Shown piece by piece: positions 11,701 to 23,425 of a stretch of DNA of 64,000 nucleotides; the stretch's first letter is position 1, and each line of letters starts with the position of its first letter. A model generated the notes under the pieces. It did not search any database. It was not told the DNA's origin and worked only from the letters and a program-made list of their open reading frames with translations. Where the stretch lies: positions 49,825,020 to 49,889,019 of the forward strand of contig OY282607.1 in assembly GCA_958298945.1 (NCBI GenBank), given 5' to 3'. The translations under genes were made by a program, and so were the position numbers. Source of the stretch: Atherix ibis (Eukaryota; Arthropoda; Insecta; Diptera; Athericidae).

Positions 11701-12469
11701 TTATTTTTAGAAATAAAAAAATTATTTTAATGGTGCTTCATATAAATTTGGATTATTATTTTAATTATATAGCAAATCAGAAATTTTAATTATTATTTAT
11801 GTGGAATATTTCTTTTATGTAACATATTTTGAGGGTTCAATAACGATTTATTTATATTTACGTATATAATCGTATTTTCAAATAATGCATTTCTTATTTG
11901 AAGAAATTGGCTCAAGTTAATTGTTACTAAGTTATGCAATATTGTTATAATATTACAAATTCGATATCATAAAATTGTAACTTGGTTTTAATAGCTTTGT
12001 AAAGCATAGTTTGATAATAAAAATCTTTTATTTAAACATGACTGAAGTATACTTTATTGGCTGGCAGATGGAAATATAATTATTTTTCTGTTCGTTTATT
12101 TCTCTAAAAATTTTATATTATTTATTATTGAGGATACTCGCTTGTAAATTTTTATACTAAATTTATATGAAAAATCTGATTGACTTTATCTGTTGAGCTA
12201 CCCTTCCAACCATTCCGTGAGCAGTTTTTACATAGGAGTATTAAAACAGTTTCACGAATACCCCCTTACTAAGGGGGGTTTCAATTATTTATTGTATATT
12301 ATACATGAAGAGTATGTGATTAATACCTGGCTATGTTTAACCATAAAAATTAAATCATTTTATGTTTAAACATAGTCAATTTTAAGCTTGATACACTTAG
12401 TCGAACGTTTTTCTATTTTTTGTATACTATCGAAGACATACAAGCTCTGTAAATCTTCAAAATAGGTGT
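11701..12469. other. AT-rich intergenic
   Basis: No coding sequence was recognised. It contains the inverted repeat at 12331-12375 and a small C/G hairpin (CCCCCTT-ACT-AAGGGGG) at 12261-12277. Confidence 0.5.
12331..12375. repeat. Near-perfect inverted repeat, 18-bp arms
   Basis: CTATGTTTAACCATAAAA (12331-12348) pairs with 12358-12375 with one mismatch across a 9-base spacer. No flanking duplication or coding sequence is associated. Confidence 0.85.
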
Positions 12470-13015
12470 TCATTTCAGTAATCAATCAACCAATAGCTCG
12501 TCGAGACATTTCTTCTTATTCGGAAATAGCAAATAGTGACTGGGGACTAAATCTGGCGCATGTGCTGGATGCAAAACCATGGAATTTTTCGATGACACAA
12601 GTCTTGATAAAAGATAATATTTTCTTTACCAAATGCGGATTCATTTGGATTATGCTTTAAAATATCCAAACTCTCCATTGAAGTTGTCACACGGACGTGT
12701 TTTTGGTCAGGTTTTAGCAGACGCGCTAGCCTTCTCACCGATAGTTTCCTCATACCCAATATTTCATGTAAGATCTTCTCTACATATTCTTTTAAGATAT
12801 TTGCTATATAAGCTATCTCTTTTACTCGACGGTTTTTTAAAACAATATCAAGGATTTTTTCAATCATTATACTGATGTGATAACCTCACTTAAATAACCT
12901 GGACGTTCTTTATCAAAAACGCCCGTACGGAAGCGTTTAAATTCAGCTATACAATATTTTATGGTCGATAACAATGGTGCAGAGTCCCGAAAAAATTCTC
13001 TGAATTCCGATTTAA
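12470..13015 (-). pseudogene. Decayed mariner transposase relic
   Basis: On the minus strand, from about 13015, the sequence resembles the N-terminus of an irritans-type mariner (SEFREFFRDSAP, then a frame break). It is then open over 12867-12640 with ILHEILGMRKLSVRRLARLL, equivalent to the ILHEKLSVKK.SARWV.RLLS helix-turn-helix/linker region. The catalytic centre is deleted. Downstream (12620-12480) are shifted remnants resembling the PDLAPSDYFLFPNLKK region. No inverted ends are seen. It is a different lineage from families A and B. Confidence 0.75.
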
Positions 13016-13024
13016 TGTCATTAA

Positions 13025-13093
13025 TGTATGATTAATACTTAATCCTAACCATCACTTACTGAGGATTAGGTATTAATCATACAATCATCGTAA
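13025..13093. repeat. Inverted repeat, 21-bp arms, one mismatch
   Basis: TGTATGATTAATACTTAATCC (13025-13045) pairs with 13073-13093 with one mismatch over a 27-base spacer. It lies between two transposon relics and is not a terminal repeat of either. Confidence 0.85.
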
Positions 13094-13234
13094 TTTAGTA
13101 TTAATGATATATTCCATAGGTGATAAAACTTTAATTTTATGCGGTGTTCATGGATCATCAATGCTGCAAAAACTGACAGTCTGCTGAATTAAAAAACGTT
13201 AGACTTCTCGGTTTTGCGCCACGATTTTCAATTT

Positions 13235-13440
13235 TAGCATATGCCGAATATGCTGGGAATATATATGATGCCAGACCTCCTGGGGAGGATCTTTCTCATT
13301 CGTATAAATAAAGAGTTCAGAAGCTTAATTTTAGCGACGACTGCGTAGCCATGGTAGCGCTCCATGATCTCATCATTGAACAAGCTACAAAATCGTTCTC
13401 CCTCATGCAGAAATTCTAAGATTCCTTAATGAGGACCAAA
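13235..13440 (-). pseudogene. RTE-like retrotransposon tail, minus strand
   Basis: The minus strand reads FCSLFNDEIMERYHGYA.V, a segment seen near the end of RTE-like polyproteins, followed by a frameshifted RM.EKDP (CGAATGAGAAAGATCCT). The same RM.EKDP block occurs in the tail at 7960-8330. It is short and broken, with no flanking duplication found. Confidence 0.6.
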
Positions 13441-13706
13441 CTGCCAAAGGATGCAGGAGGACTGAAAATTCTTGTGTCCTGTATAATAGTAGCTTCGATT
13501 TTGGGGTCCGAATTTTTCGAGCGAAATAGTTCAGATTGGTTCTGTTGGCTGTTTGTTCATTTTAGCAATTTAATTGAGGTTCTGTTGCCATGTATACATA
13601 CAAGTTTTTTTCTTTATGTAGGAGAACAATTTCTCCTACTGATTGGTCTTATTTTCCATGATGACGTTACTACTATATACTTTTGTTTACCTTAATAACT
13701 GTACAG

Positions 13707-14832
13707 TTATAATATATTATTTAACGTGACTAAGTTGACATTAAACGTCAAACCACGAGTCGCCTACGACTATAGGGATTGAGTTACGCTTAATCAACGC
13801 ACCACCATTACTGGCAGTTTACAGTCAGTAACCAGTTAAAAGTTGATTACTCCAACTGTTAGTGGCGAGGCCTATCAAAACCTCTAGTATCATAAGCAGT
13901 GACAGCACCCGACATAATTACCAGTATCTCCCACCAGCGATCCGTAGGTCCGACCTGCGATATGCGTATCAACCACAACCACTACGTTGCTACCTAAGCG
14001 CCTCACCAATGTCGGGCTCAGTGTGTTCCAACACTATGCGGCACCCCAATTCCGGTGGTACCAATTTTTGTTTTAAGAATACTTCGGTTTGTACTCCGCT
14101 CATTGAGCTACAGTAAGAAATCTTGTAAATTCCTACACACTGCTAAGCCAGCTCAGGTACGCAGGTTCGCCAAGATCCGAAAGTACAACCGGAATCGACC
14201 TTGGTCTCTCACCCGGTTGTAGACCTTGGTCTTTCACACACTCATTCACGCACCATTCTCCCTCTCCTCTCAAAAAGTGCCACGGCAAATCTATTAAGGC
14301 ATTCATACCTCTCTCTCACACCCAACACACCACTCACATCCACACCCTCATCATTCACCACGATTCCACATGCACCTAACTCACGCAAATTCCCGTACAG
14401 GGTACACTCAATAAGAAGGTGCTAGGCACTCTTCTCCGCCGTCCTACAAGGGCAGCTTACCTCCGCAGCTAGACCACGCCTGTACAGGAACCCATTCATA
14501 CTGCCGTGTCACGTGAGTAAATACCCAAGGTACATACCAAACTCAAATCCATACGCAGATGCAAAGCACATATCCGAAATGAACATGTGCGTCCATCTGC
14601 CATTCATCCCATCCACGTTGCCAAATTTCATACATTTTGTTCAGGACCAGTATACACCGTTTGCGTCGACTAAGATCCTGAACCTCTTTATTCATAACCG
14701 AACAACCAGTAAGCGGGATGCCCTGCCGTAGACCGTAGTGGATGCTTCCACACAGCACGTCCAGGTCCCATGGAATTTCTCCCATGAGAACCTGCATCGC
14801 CTCAGACGCTGAACTGAATTTATGCACACCCT
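13707..14832 (-). mobile_element. R1-like LINE 3' end with target-site duplication
   Basis: On the minus strand the upper half (14830-14230) encodes a decayed C-terminus of an R1-like LINE: IWQRGWD, frameshifts, HGSMNGFLYR, then a C-x-C-x8-H-x4-C knuckle with a stop inside. It is followed by a 3' untranslated region of several hundred bases whose last part is shared with the copy at 58186-58729 (GCCTCGCCACTAAC..., CAATCCCTATAGTCGT..., TTTAACGTG). TTAATAACTGTACAG (13692-13706) recurs at 14833-14847 with one mismatch. That is the expected direct repeat of target-primed reverse transcription. The insertion is 5'-truncated and old. Confidence 0.8.
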
Positions 14833-14847
14833 TTAATAACTATACAG

Positions 14848-17800
14848 CTAAAGGTTTTTATTACCGGCTTAATCTTGGCATAGGAGGATGGTATATCTCT
14901 TGAGTAACGAATCCCTTTTTCTAACGCCTTATTTAACGGAACTTACGAGAGTATGTCTCCTTATCCGAGAACGTTATGAATGTTGAATGATTATGAAATT
15001 TTTTTAGTTGCTTTTATTCATCCTCGCGCATTATTTATGGTTAGCGGGTCCATCTGGTTAATTTCTTTGGAACGCCTTAAAGTCGGTGAATAGTGTGTGA
15101 GGGTGAATAAAAATAACTGTTTTGAGTACAGGTAACATCAGTAGTAATAGTGTTTTTGTATGTTAAGAAATAGTTTTATCTAATCTGTTGCTGATATGGG
15201 AGTTAAACCCGTTTGGTATGGGCTTACAATTTTTTGACCGAATGGGTTAATCTCCATTTTTTTAGTGTATGACTAATACTTTTGGAGCTACCTTTGAATG
15301 GTACAGAATAGATCTATGTCATTAATTTCGGAAATGGCTTGTAGCTCCTTATATTCGGACTAAATCTTAAAAATTCAAATTAGTTAATAAAACATATCGT
15401 GATCTATCAAAAATTGTACTTAATTTAACGCCTTAAGCTAATGGGCAGGTTAAGGGATTTAGTTTATGAGTACATACATATAAGATATAAAGTTCTGAAT
15501 CTGATTATACTCGTATATAAATTAAAAGATATTTTTCCGATAGTAAAAAAGTTAATAGTAAACTTCAATTATTATTGATATTATAACAATTAAACTTCAA
15601 TAAAAGATAGTAATTTAAAAAAATTGGACGATTACGATACATTACCCGTATTGAAATACTAATGACACATTTATAGTATATAGTAAGTCAAATCTTTTAC
15701 AGGTTTTTTTCTTTTTTAAAATCAATCACATAAAACACAGTCTATATGCAGTAAATTAATACCAACAGGATATTATAAGTTTATTCAATAACAAAAATAA
15801 GCATACATAAACATAAAATGGCTGCATTTGAATATTGAAAAATTGAGTGCAAAATTTTCTCCTATTCTCTAATCATGGTTAATTTTACATGTTTTATTTA
15901 GATATGCTTAGCTATAAAAACTTTTTATATTTAGAATTCATACTTTAAATTTTTTTTCTTAATACAGTAGTAGAAATAAAAAACATATTTATTTTAATGA
16001 ATTAAATGACCTTCAAAAATGTAAAATTCTAACCAAAGTATACAAGGTTGACTAGTACCTCGTACGTGGTAGATTTTTTCTCTAAAACTTCAATTATTCG
16101 TTGAGGACCATTTAAATTAAACTTTCAAGGCTACTAGTTACTAATTTAAATTTGAATGTTAAAAGTTCGGTATTTCATATGCTTTTTAAGTGATAATACT
16201 TTCTTAGAGCAACAGGTTTCATTTATAATAAGGAAAATAAGCGAAAAAGGGTTAAAGCCAAGCTGAAGACGACCTTCTGTCTATTAAAGCCAACAACAGT
16301 CAAATAATGGCTTGCAAATGAACATCAGACAAAGTTCGTGACATGGCAGCATTTCATGTCATGGTCAATAGTCATACTTTTAATGTACTTGGCCTAGGGT
16401 GAACTTAAATTAATCCAAGGAATTTCCAAATACCATTAGGCTAGGATGAAATGTTAACTTTTGGTGTTTTTTTTTTGCAAATGTGTAAAATATAAGCAAA
16501 AATAAAAGTACAATAAAGTGTATGAAAAAATATTCGCAGGACATTCTTAAATTAATATTATTGCTAAGAATAAATTCAAATGATGTGCAAAATAAGTATC
16601 AAGAAATAATGAATAATTTTTTCCTCGCTCGAAATATGGGCTCGTCAAATGGTGGCAGTTTATTTCTTAAAAGTTACGAACATTTTGTTGGACTTGATAT
16701 TTTAGTTATATGAATATGCTTATTTTAATCGTTATGAAAATGAAGTGTTCTAATTAGTTTTAGAATACGTTTCGGTTTCGTGTTGACGAATTTGTCGCGT
16801 GTAAAATATTCACAACATTTTTGCACGCAACCTGACCTAGATTAGCAATTTTGTAATAATATGTCCAGCAAAAAAAAATGTTAGAAAAAATCTCAAATCG
16901 AATATGATAAATAATTGCCTGAATTTTTCTTTTCATTCTATAACTTAGCGATGTTCTTTTCGATTTAATCTTGAAATGTTCGAACTTTATAATACTTGAA
17001 AATTTGATCAATGATGGATCGATTGAAGAATACATTTACAATTTTCAAAAGGATATATATTTGAAGATGTATTCTTATGAAAAAATATATGTATATGTTA
17101 TTCAAGTTATGAACTCAAGGACTCATAATAATGTACCAACTTATTTCCTTCTTCAAGAAGTACTTATCTATATGGGTATGAGGATTATTTTACTTCACCT
17201 AAAAGAGGTCTATGGTATTTTAAGAAACTTTTAAAATATTTATATAACAACAAGCGCTACGATATTTTAAAATTTTTATCAGTTTTTCATAAGAGTATAC
17301 ACAGAATATTTAAATTGCATGTGCACTTGTATCAAATTGAACCTATTCACAGAAATTAAAGGTTAAATTTCTGTGAATTTGTTAAAAGTCGGTTATTATA
17401 ATAATAAATAAAAATATGGTAATAATAATAGTTTTAGTTTTTTAGGATATGATATATGCAATATTATATTAATTATTACTACTAAATACAAGTTCAATTA
17501 TAATATCTTAACTAATTTTGCTAAGACTTTGGATTATTTTAATATTTCTGTGATTATAAAATTTTATTTCAAGCATAATTCACCTCATTTTTATAGATAA
17601 ATATGGGTAAATGCTTCTGTTTCTCATTTAGATTTATTAAAAGATATCTCAGGTTACTAGCATAAAACTCCTTAATTATTACTTTAGTTTTATTTTTTCA
17701 TCTTTGAGGCATAATACACTTTATATCATAATAACTTGCAGCCTTTTTCTTTTGGCTAATAGTGAGATTAGTATCACTGAGAAGTAGTCTTCACTGAAGA

Positions 17801-17959
17801 GTGGACTTTTCTTTTATAAAGCTTGTCAGTTAGTCTCTTTTAGACGTTCAGTGATGAGTAATGTTATGTTTCTTATAGTAGCGCTATAGAAAAAATAACA
17901 TTAAAATGCTTGGAGTTTGACTAACGAAAAGTTGCAACGAGCATATAGAGTAAATTTTT
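14848..17959. other. AT-rich intergenic, no gene seen
   Basis: There are no recognisable coding or transposon sequences. Open frames at 16522-16713 (63 codons) and 16971-17234 (87 codons) have no recognisable motifs and look like chance frames in AT-rich DNA. It contains the inverted repeat at 17345-17378. Confidence 0.5.
17345..17378. repeat. Perfect inverted repeat, 13-bp arms
   Basis: ATTCACAGAAATT (17345-17357) and its exact complement (17366-17378) are separated by 8 bases. Confidence 0.85.
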
Positions 17960-18400
17960 TAACAGGACAAGTTTTTCGATGGCTAAAAATTATTCTTGGA
18001 TGGTCAATAGGTGGTGGAAGTCGAATCCTGGGTCGGAAACGCCTTCAACATCGAAATCTGTTAAAAATATGGAACGAGTAAGTGTTCATGTAATGGTAGA
18101 TAGTAGATCAACATTGAAACTGATGAGTAGTGAGTTCAAAAACTATTTGAAAGCCACTGAAAAAGCGTTCTTCACGTCTGGTGAGGCATTGAAGATACTT
18201 AGATCTTCATCCTCACAATATCCCATATTAAGCAGTTCCTATTCACTTGATCTTAGTCCAAAGATCAAACAATTTAGTAAGAGGTCATCTTAGTACCATC
18301 GGTAAAATTCAAAAGAGTGTAATCAAGGAGCTGTAGACAAATTCCCTTGACGCCTTTCATAACTACTACGAAGAGTGGAAACAACGTTTTCGCTGATGAA
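17960..18400 (+). pseudogene. Mariner-like transposase relic with internal deletion
   Basis: An open frame from 17979 gives MAKNYSWMVNRWWKSNP followed by ETPSTSKSVKNMERV and SRSTLKLMSSEF. This corresponds to the SW..RFKEGREDVEDD...GRPSTS...NVE.V...DRR.T.R..A.EL region of a widespread mariner-like transposase group. The catalytic middle is missing. YSLDLSP (about 18238) stands where YSPDL.P occurs, and after frameshifts LDAFHNYYEEWKQRF (about 18336-18393) matches the F..CFE.WK.RW C-terminal signature of the group. Both ends and all function are lost. The match is by eye and the lineage assignment is tentative. Confidence 0.65.
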
Positions 18401-20189
18401 TAATTGTCCAAGAAATTTTTTCTGCCACACCTCCGTAGAATCATTTGAATGGAATAAACAAGTATTCAAGAGTGTATCATAAATGAAGGTCGGCTTACAA
18501 CAAACATTGCAATTAATTTTCGCGCCATTTTATTGCATTTTTCAAAACGATTGAAAATTTTTAATGTAAAATTGTTGCTTATCATAAAAAGTTATTTAAA
18601 AATAATAAAAATATTTCTAAAATATATTAACAGGTTTTTCTTGGATTAAAATTTTTCTGAGGGAATTATATCTTTTGATTATTTATTTCCTATAATTTTG
18701 CCAAACTATTTTTCAACTTATTCGATTGAATTTGTTCAAAAAAAAAAAAATGAAATTAAAAAATAAATAAAATTTCAGTGAAAACATTTTGCAATGAATT
18801 TATTCTTTTTTTTGTTGGAACATATAATTCAGTTGAAGTTGAATAAGAAAACCTCTCACCTTACGTAAAAAAATAAAAAAAAATTCAATAAAAATTGTGG
18901 TTAAGTGAATATTTTTCATTTCTCAAAACATGCACGAACTGAATCGATATTTGATTAATCGTTACACATCATTTGCACACATAAACAATATTAAAGATGC
19001 GATCATATAGGGAGGATTTTTAAACTTTCATAATGCCAATATTCGTGATTCGCCTAGCTCTATAAGCATTTTCATTTGGTTTCCTTAGTAAAAGTTGGGG
19101 GAATGTTTGTCATATTGTATGTTTTCGTGGTTAAATCTGGTTGGTTTAACACGCGAACATGTCACTCATGCCTATTTTTAGTAAGTTTTGCCATACTTTA
19201 ACGATTATTTTTGCTCCGAATTTGTTGAAAGGATAGTAGGGCTTAATAGGTACTATTGGCACAGCATACTGTATACTGTCTTTAGTGTAATATAATATTC
19301 CAATGTATTAGTATAAGCGACCATATTTTCAATATAATTTTCGAATAACGTGAGCATTTATTCAAAAATACACGAGTATACCTGAAAGTACGAGTGTATA
19401 AGTAAGTCCTCTACAACTAGATAACAATCAAAAAGTTAAATAATGTATGGACATGATATATTGAATAATAATGACTTTTGTATATAAAATAAATTTCTAA
19501 CGATTTGACTGATAATGATTCTTGTACTCGTACATACTCCACTTAGCATCAAGCTGACGGAGCTAATATTTAATTTAATATCAACTAAAAGGACATAATC
19601 CATCGAATAATGAGAATGACTATGTTAGTAACAAAACAATTACTTCTATAAGGTACATATTTCAGACTATTTTATTTTCTATCATGAAATTCAAACATTT
19701 CATTGTCCACTGAACAGTTAAAATGATCCTTTCGGAAACCGAGTAGATATTTTGTTGTTCCCTTGATTACCAAACGAGTTTGTGGTTATTTTTATAAAAT
19801 AATTTTTAGAAATTATTGTTGTTTATTAAATAAATAAATAAATTTTCATTATATCATAAGCGTAGTAAGTGCAAAATACTCAATAAATTTATATGATATT
19901 TATAGTAATACGAGTATAATGATTTCTGGCGCTAGGAGTTGTTTAAATGTTGCGGCATATGATGTTTTTCCTCCAATTAGGCATTGTTTATGCAGATATT
20001 CACTAAAAAAAAACTTTGCAATAATTCTTTAGTCTGCCTTATTAGTTGAAACCTATAAAAGTTGTATAAAAAGTAAAACAAATTTATGTACATGTGTAGA
20101 AATTTCATTCTAAGAGTACATTCCATAATTTCGCATAAAAATAACAAAACAACATATCTTTTGAAATGTTTAATATTTTTTCATAACAT
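18401..20189. other. AT-rich intergenic, no gene seen
   Basis: Nothing was recognised on either strand. Confidence 0.5.
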
Positions 20190-20772
20190 TAAGCTCCACT
20201 GCAAACTCAAAAGCTTCCTTTCTTTGAAATACTACCTTATCGTTAATTCATATCTCTCCCAACGTCATTTCCAAGTTGCAATTAACTCAGAATCGTCGGA
20301 AATATATCCTATTCTAGCCGGAGTCCTACAAGGTAGTATTCTTGGTCCCATTTTATATAATATTTATACCCATCTGATCCTAATACTATCATTGCTACTT
20401 ATGCAGACAATACGGACTTACTTACTACCCATACAAGTCCTGACATAGCTTCCAAAAATTTACAATCCTATATACACAACCTTCAATCCTGGTTTAAGAG
20501 TGCATGTAGTAAATGAACAGAAGAGTGCTCACATTACTTTCACACTTTGTCAGGGAAAACCTACCCCTTTATACCTTAATAGCAACATGATTCCGTAATA
20601 TGATAAAGTACGTTATTTAGGGCTTTACCTGGACAAGAGATTAACATGGAATCCTCATACTAGACTAAAAAGAGTTGAAGCTAACAGACGTTATGTACGA
20701 CTTCTTAGACTACTGGATAAACGGACGAAACTAACAATGAAAAGTAAACTTTTAATATACAGTACAATTATA
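20190..20772 (+). pseudogene. Jockey-like reverse transcriptase fragment
   Basis: The plus strand reads YYLIVNSYLSQRHFQVAINS and then IYPILAGVLQGSILGPILYN, the RT motif B region. It matches SYLSDRYFQIAKN and IYPISAGVPQGSILCPILYN of the element at 37085-39838. The palm motif follows as YADN in a shifted frame (GCAGACAATACG, about 20403). Further downstream are decayed equivalents of LGLYLDKRLTWNPHT and SKLLIYSTI. Homology stops at about 20772 exactly where a DD41D-type transposon begins, so the retrotransposon was interrupted by that insertion. Multiple frameshifts. Confidence 0.8.
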
Positions 20773-20774
20773 TA

Positions 20775-21460
20775 GGGTTTTCCAATAAGAGTGGTATGAT
20801 TTCTAAGGGACGTTTCGGCTATTTGTAATATGTCATGATCTGTCTTTTTTTTTTCATTGTATTCAGTAATGTAATATGTCATGATCTGTCTTCTTTATAC
20901 GCACGGGAAACATTTAAAAATTATTCAATTTTATTATCAAAATAATCGTTCTCCAATTGCAACTTTTCGTGCGCTCACTTTCATCTGAATGGTGTGGTAA
21001 ATAAACAAAACTGTCGATTCTGGTGCAAAGAAAATCCATAAATTATTCATGAACACTCATTACATTCACCTAAATTGACAGTTTGGTATGGTCTTTGGTC
21101 TGGTGGAATCATCGGTCCGTACTTCTTTCGAAATGAAGCTGGTAACACCGTTACTGTCAATGGAGAGCGGTTTAGATCGATGATAACCAACTTTTTATGG
21201 TCGGAATTGTAAGAAGTTGATCTTGACAACATCTGGTTCCAACAAGACGGGGATACGTGCCACACAGCACGTGCAACAACCGAATTATTTCGAGAAAAGC
21301 TTGGAGATTCGATTATTTCAAGAAATTGTGATATTGTATGGCCTCCGAGAAGTTGGGATTTAACACCATTACTCTATTTCTTGTGGGGTTATTTGAAGTC
21401 ATTGGTCTTTAGCAATAAACCAGACTCTCCTCAAGCTTTAGAAGTCAATACAATACCTTG
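20775..21460 (+). pseudogene. DD41D (rosa-type) transposon remnant, copy A
   Basis: The sequence begins GGGTTTTCCAATAAGAGTGG directly after TATA inside the jockey fragment. It contains a 22-bp direct repeat (GTAATATGTCATGATCTGTC, 20825 and 20871). The N-terminus (about 20920-20980) matches copy B at 44958 but jumps straight to AHFHLNG near the catalytic domain, so the part carrying the first Asp is deleted. Then KLTVWYGLWSGGIIGPYFF, WFQQDGDTCHTA and WPPRSWDLTPLLYFLWGYLK follow. The last catalytic Asp (LTPLDY in the family) is Leu here. Two stops interrupt the frame and homology ends at about 21455, before the C-terminus. It is non-functional. Confidence 0.8.
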
Positions 21461-21699
21461 ACAAAATGAAGTCTTATTTTATAGTTTTAATGCCAAAAAA
21501 CAAACAGTTTTTCTGTTTTCTTCTAACTCTTCTAAGTCAAGATTTGAGTTTTGATGCCATTCTTCCGTATACTTTCTGCATATCCCATGGTAAAGCATTA
21601 TCTTGGAATATGCTATTATAAATATTTAAAGATTAGGAAAATATCCTAGTTACTTTCACAATACAATTTAAAATGGCTTTTGACCAATAATATATTGTT

Positions 21700-21965
21700 T
21701 CGCACAGTGAATTCCTTATACCTGGACTTTACCTGTGCTATACTTAAAAATGGAGATACCACTAAGTACAGTAATTATAGAAGCATCAAGTTCATGACCA
21801 CCATTTATAAGACTATTTACACTATCCCCCACTTGGTAGAATAGCCTATCACACTTAGTAAAACTGCAATAGATCAAGTCTTTCTGCGGCAATTGTTAAA
21901 AAAGCGGCTTGAATAAGGATGGCCACTTCACCTCTTTTTTATCGTCTTATGAAATTTCAACAAAA
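21700..21965 (+). pseudogene. Non-LTR reverse transcriptase fragment
   Basis: The plus strand reads TCAILKNGDTTKYSNYRSI and then TTIYKTIYTI. This resembles the W....I.P..KKGD...C.NYR.I.L....YK finger region of non-LTR reverse transcriptases. Frame breaks follow. It is too short to assign a clade. Confidence 0.6.
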
Positions 21966-22043
21966 GTAATAAGACTGACTAGGTTTACCATAATCAATCA
22001 GAAGTCTATTCTTATTAAGTCTACCCAACTTTGTTAGGTAAAC

Positions 22044-22148
22044 TTATATCTGTTAGTTTGCACACCAATATAAAACCAGTTCACATATTCAAATAAACTC
22101 AATACTTTTTTGTTAACTTTATATTGGTGTGCAAACTAACAGATATAA
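22044..22148. repeat. Perfect inverted repeat, 31-bp arms
   Basis: The 31 bases at 22044-22074 (starting TTATATCTGTTAGTTTGC) are exactly complementary to 22118-22148 across a 43-base AT-rich spacer. There is no TA or other duplication directly outside the arms and no coding content, so it does not look like a transposon with terminal repeats. Confidence 0.9.
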
Positions 22149-22403
22149 AAAAATTTCTTATCGAAAAGCAAAATGTATAAAGATGATCAAATGATATATA
22201 TTCTAGGAATATATTTGCAACTATTTTTTTTGGTCAGATTTAAGATTAGCAAGAAAAAATATTTTCAAGTAGAAGATTGTACTTTAAAACTTAGTATCTT
22301 ACGAGAGTCGTCCAATAAGTCCTTAGAAAAAGATGGAAAATAAATGTTTTTAAAAAATTTTTTTTTTATTTTTTAACATAATCTTTTTTTAGCTCTGTAC
22401 ACT

Positions 22404-23425
22404 TTAAAGAAATCCTATTTTTTGGACGGGATAAAAATTTTGGAACCGTTTTTCCAAAATGTTTATTCCGTCCAAAAAATTGGATTTCGGAAGTTCTGCA
22501 AAATACTCATCCGTTTGAGCAATGACGTCCTCGTTGGAAGTAAACCGTCGTCCGCCAAGCCATTTCTTAAGATTGGGGAAAAGAAAATAGTCACTCGGGG
22601 CCAAATCTGGTGAATAAGCGGGATGCTGCAACAATTCCATTCTCAATTCCACAATTTTGGCCATGGAAACAGCGCAGGTGTGCACACGCGCATTATCCTG
22701 ATGCAAGAGGATTTTTTTCTTCTTCAGATGGGGGCGTTTCTCTTTGATTATAGAATAATACGCTCCTGTTATTGTTTTTCCTTTTCCAAGTAGTCGATAA
22801 AAATGATGCCCTGCGAATCCCAAAAGACCGTGGCCATCACCTTGCCGGCCGATGGCACAGTTTTTGCCTTCTTCGGAGCCCGTTCACCCTTGAAAATCCA
22901 CTGTGATGACTGTCTCTTCGTTTCTGGAGTGTCGTAGTGTATCCAGGTTTCGTCCACAGTGACATATCGACGAAGGAATTCGGCAGGATTGCGATGAAAG
23001 AGTGCCAACATAGCCTCAGAGTCCACTACACGTTTGCGCTTATTCATCTCTGAGAGCAAACGCAGCACCCATCTTACCGAAATTTTTTTCACAGACAATT
23101 TTTCATGCAAAATTGAAGCGACTGTACCTTGTGATATGCCCGTGGCCTCAACTAATTCGCGCACTTTAATTCGCCGATCGTTCAAAATCAGATCGTGGAT
23201 TTTGTCGGTGATTTCAGGAGTAGACACCTCAACTGGGCGTCCTGAACGATGTTCATCTTTTGTGGATGAACAGCCACGTTTAAATTCATTCACCCAATTG
23301 TAAACCGTCGCAAACACAGGTGCAGATGTGCCATGAACTGCATCCAACTCGGCTTTGATTTCTTTCGGGCTTAAGCCTTTCAAATGGAGATGTTTGATGA
23401 CAGCCCTAAACTCGCTTTTTTCCAT
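22404..23425 (-). pseudogene. Family A mariner transposase, frameshifted
   Basis: It starts at ATG 23423-23425 (MEKSEFRAV) and is open through the helix-turn-helix, the linker (WVLRLLS) and VDETWIHYDTPETK to FIDYLEKEK. There a one-base loss in a T run (about 22784) breaks the frame. The rest continues in the next frame: KTITGAYY, a 10-residue deletion to IIKEKRP, HQDNARVHTC and YSPDLAPSDYFLFPNLKK. All three catalytic Asp codons are therefore present but not in one frame. The last 20 or so residues differ from the intact copy because of the local inverted duplication. It cannot make an active enzyme without frameshifting. Confidence 0.93.
22409..22488. repeat. Quasi-palindrome created inside the transposase 3' end
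   Basis: A 37-base left arm (22409-22445) is complementary to the right arm (22452-22488) at 34 of 37 positions, with a 6-base loop. The intact copy at 42.6 kb has only the right-arm sequence, so the left arm is an inverted duplicate. The left arm matches the intact copy at two of the three mismatched positions, so those point changes came later, in the right arm. Confidence 0.9.

Noticed and set aside
13862..14425. Plus-strand open frames over the R1-like insertion
   Set aside because: They are the opposite strand of the LINE 3' untranslated and C-terminal region, which reads on the minus strand.
18020..18050. tRNA-like TCGAATCC box
   Set aside because: No acceptor or anticodon stem could be built around it; it lies in a mariner-like relic.
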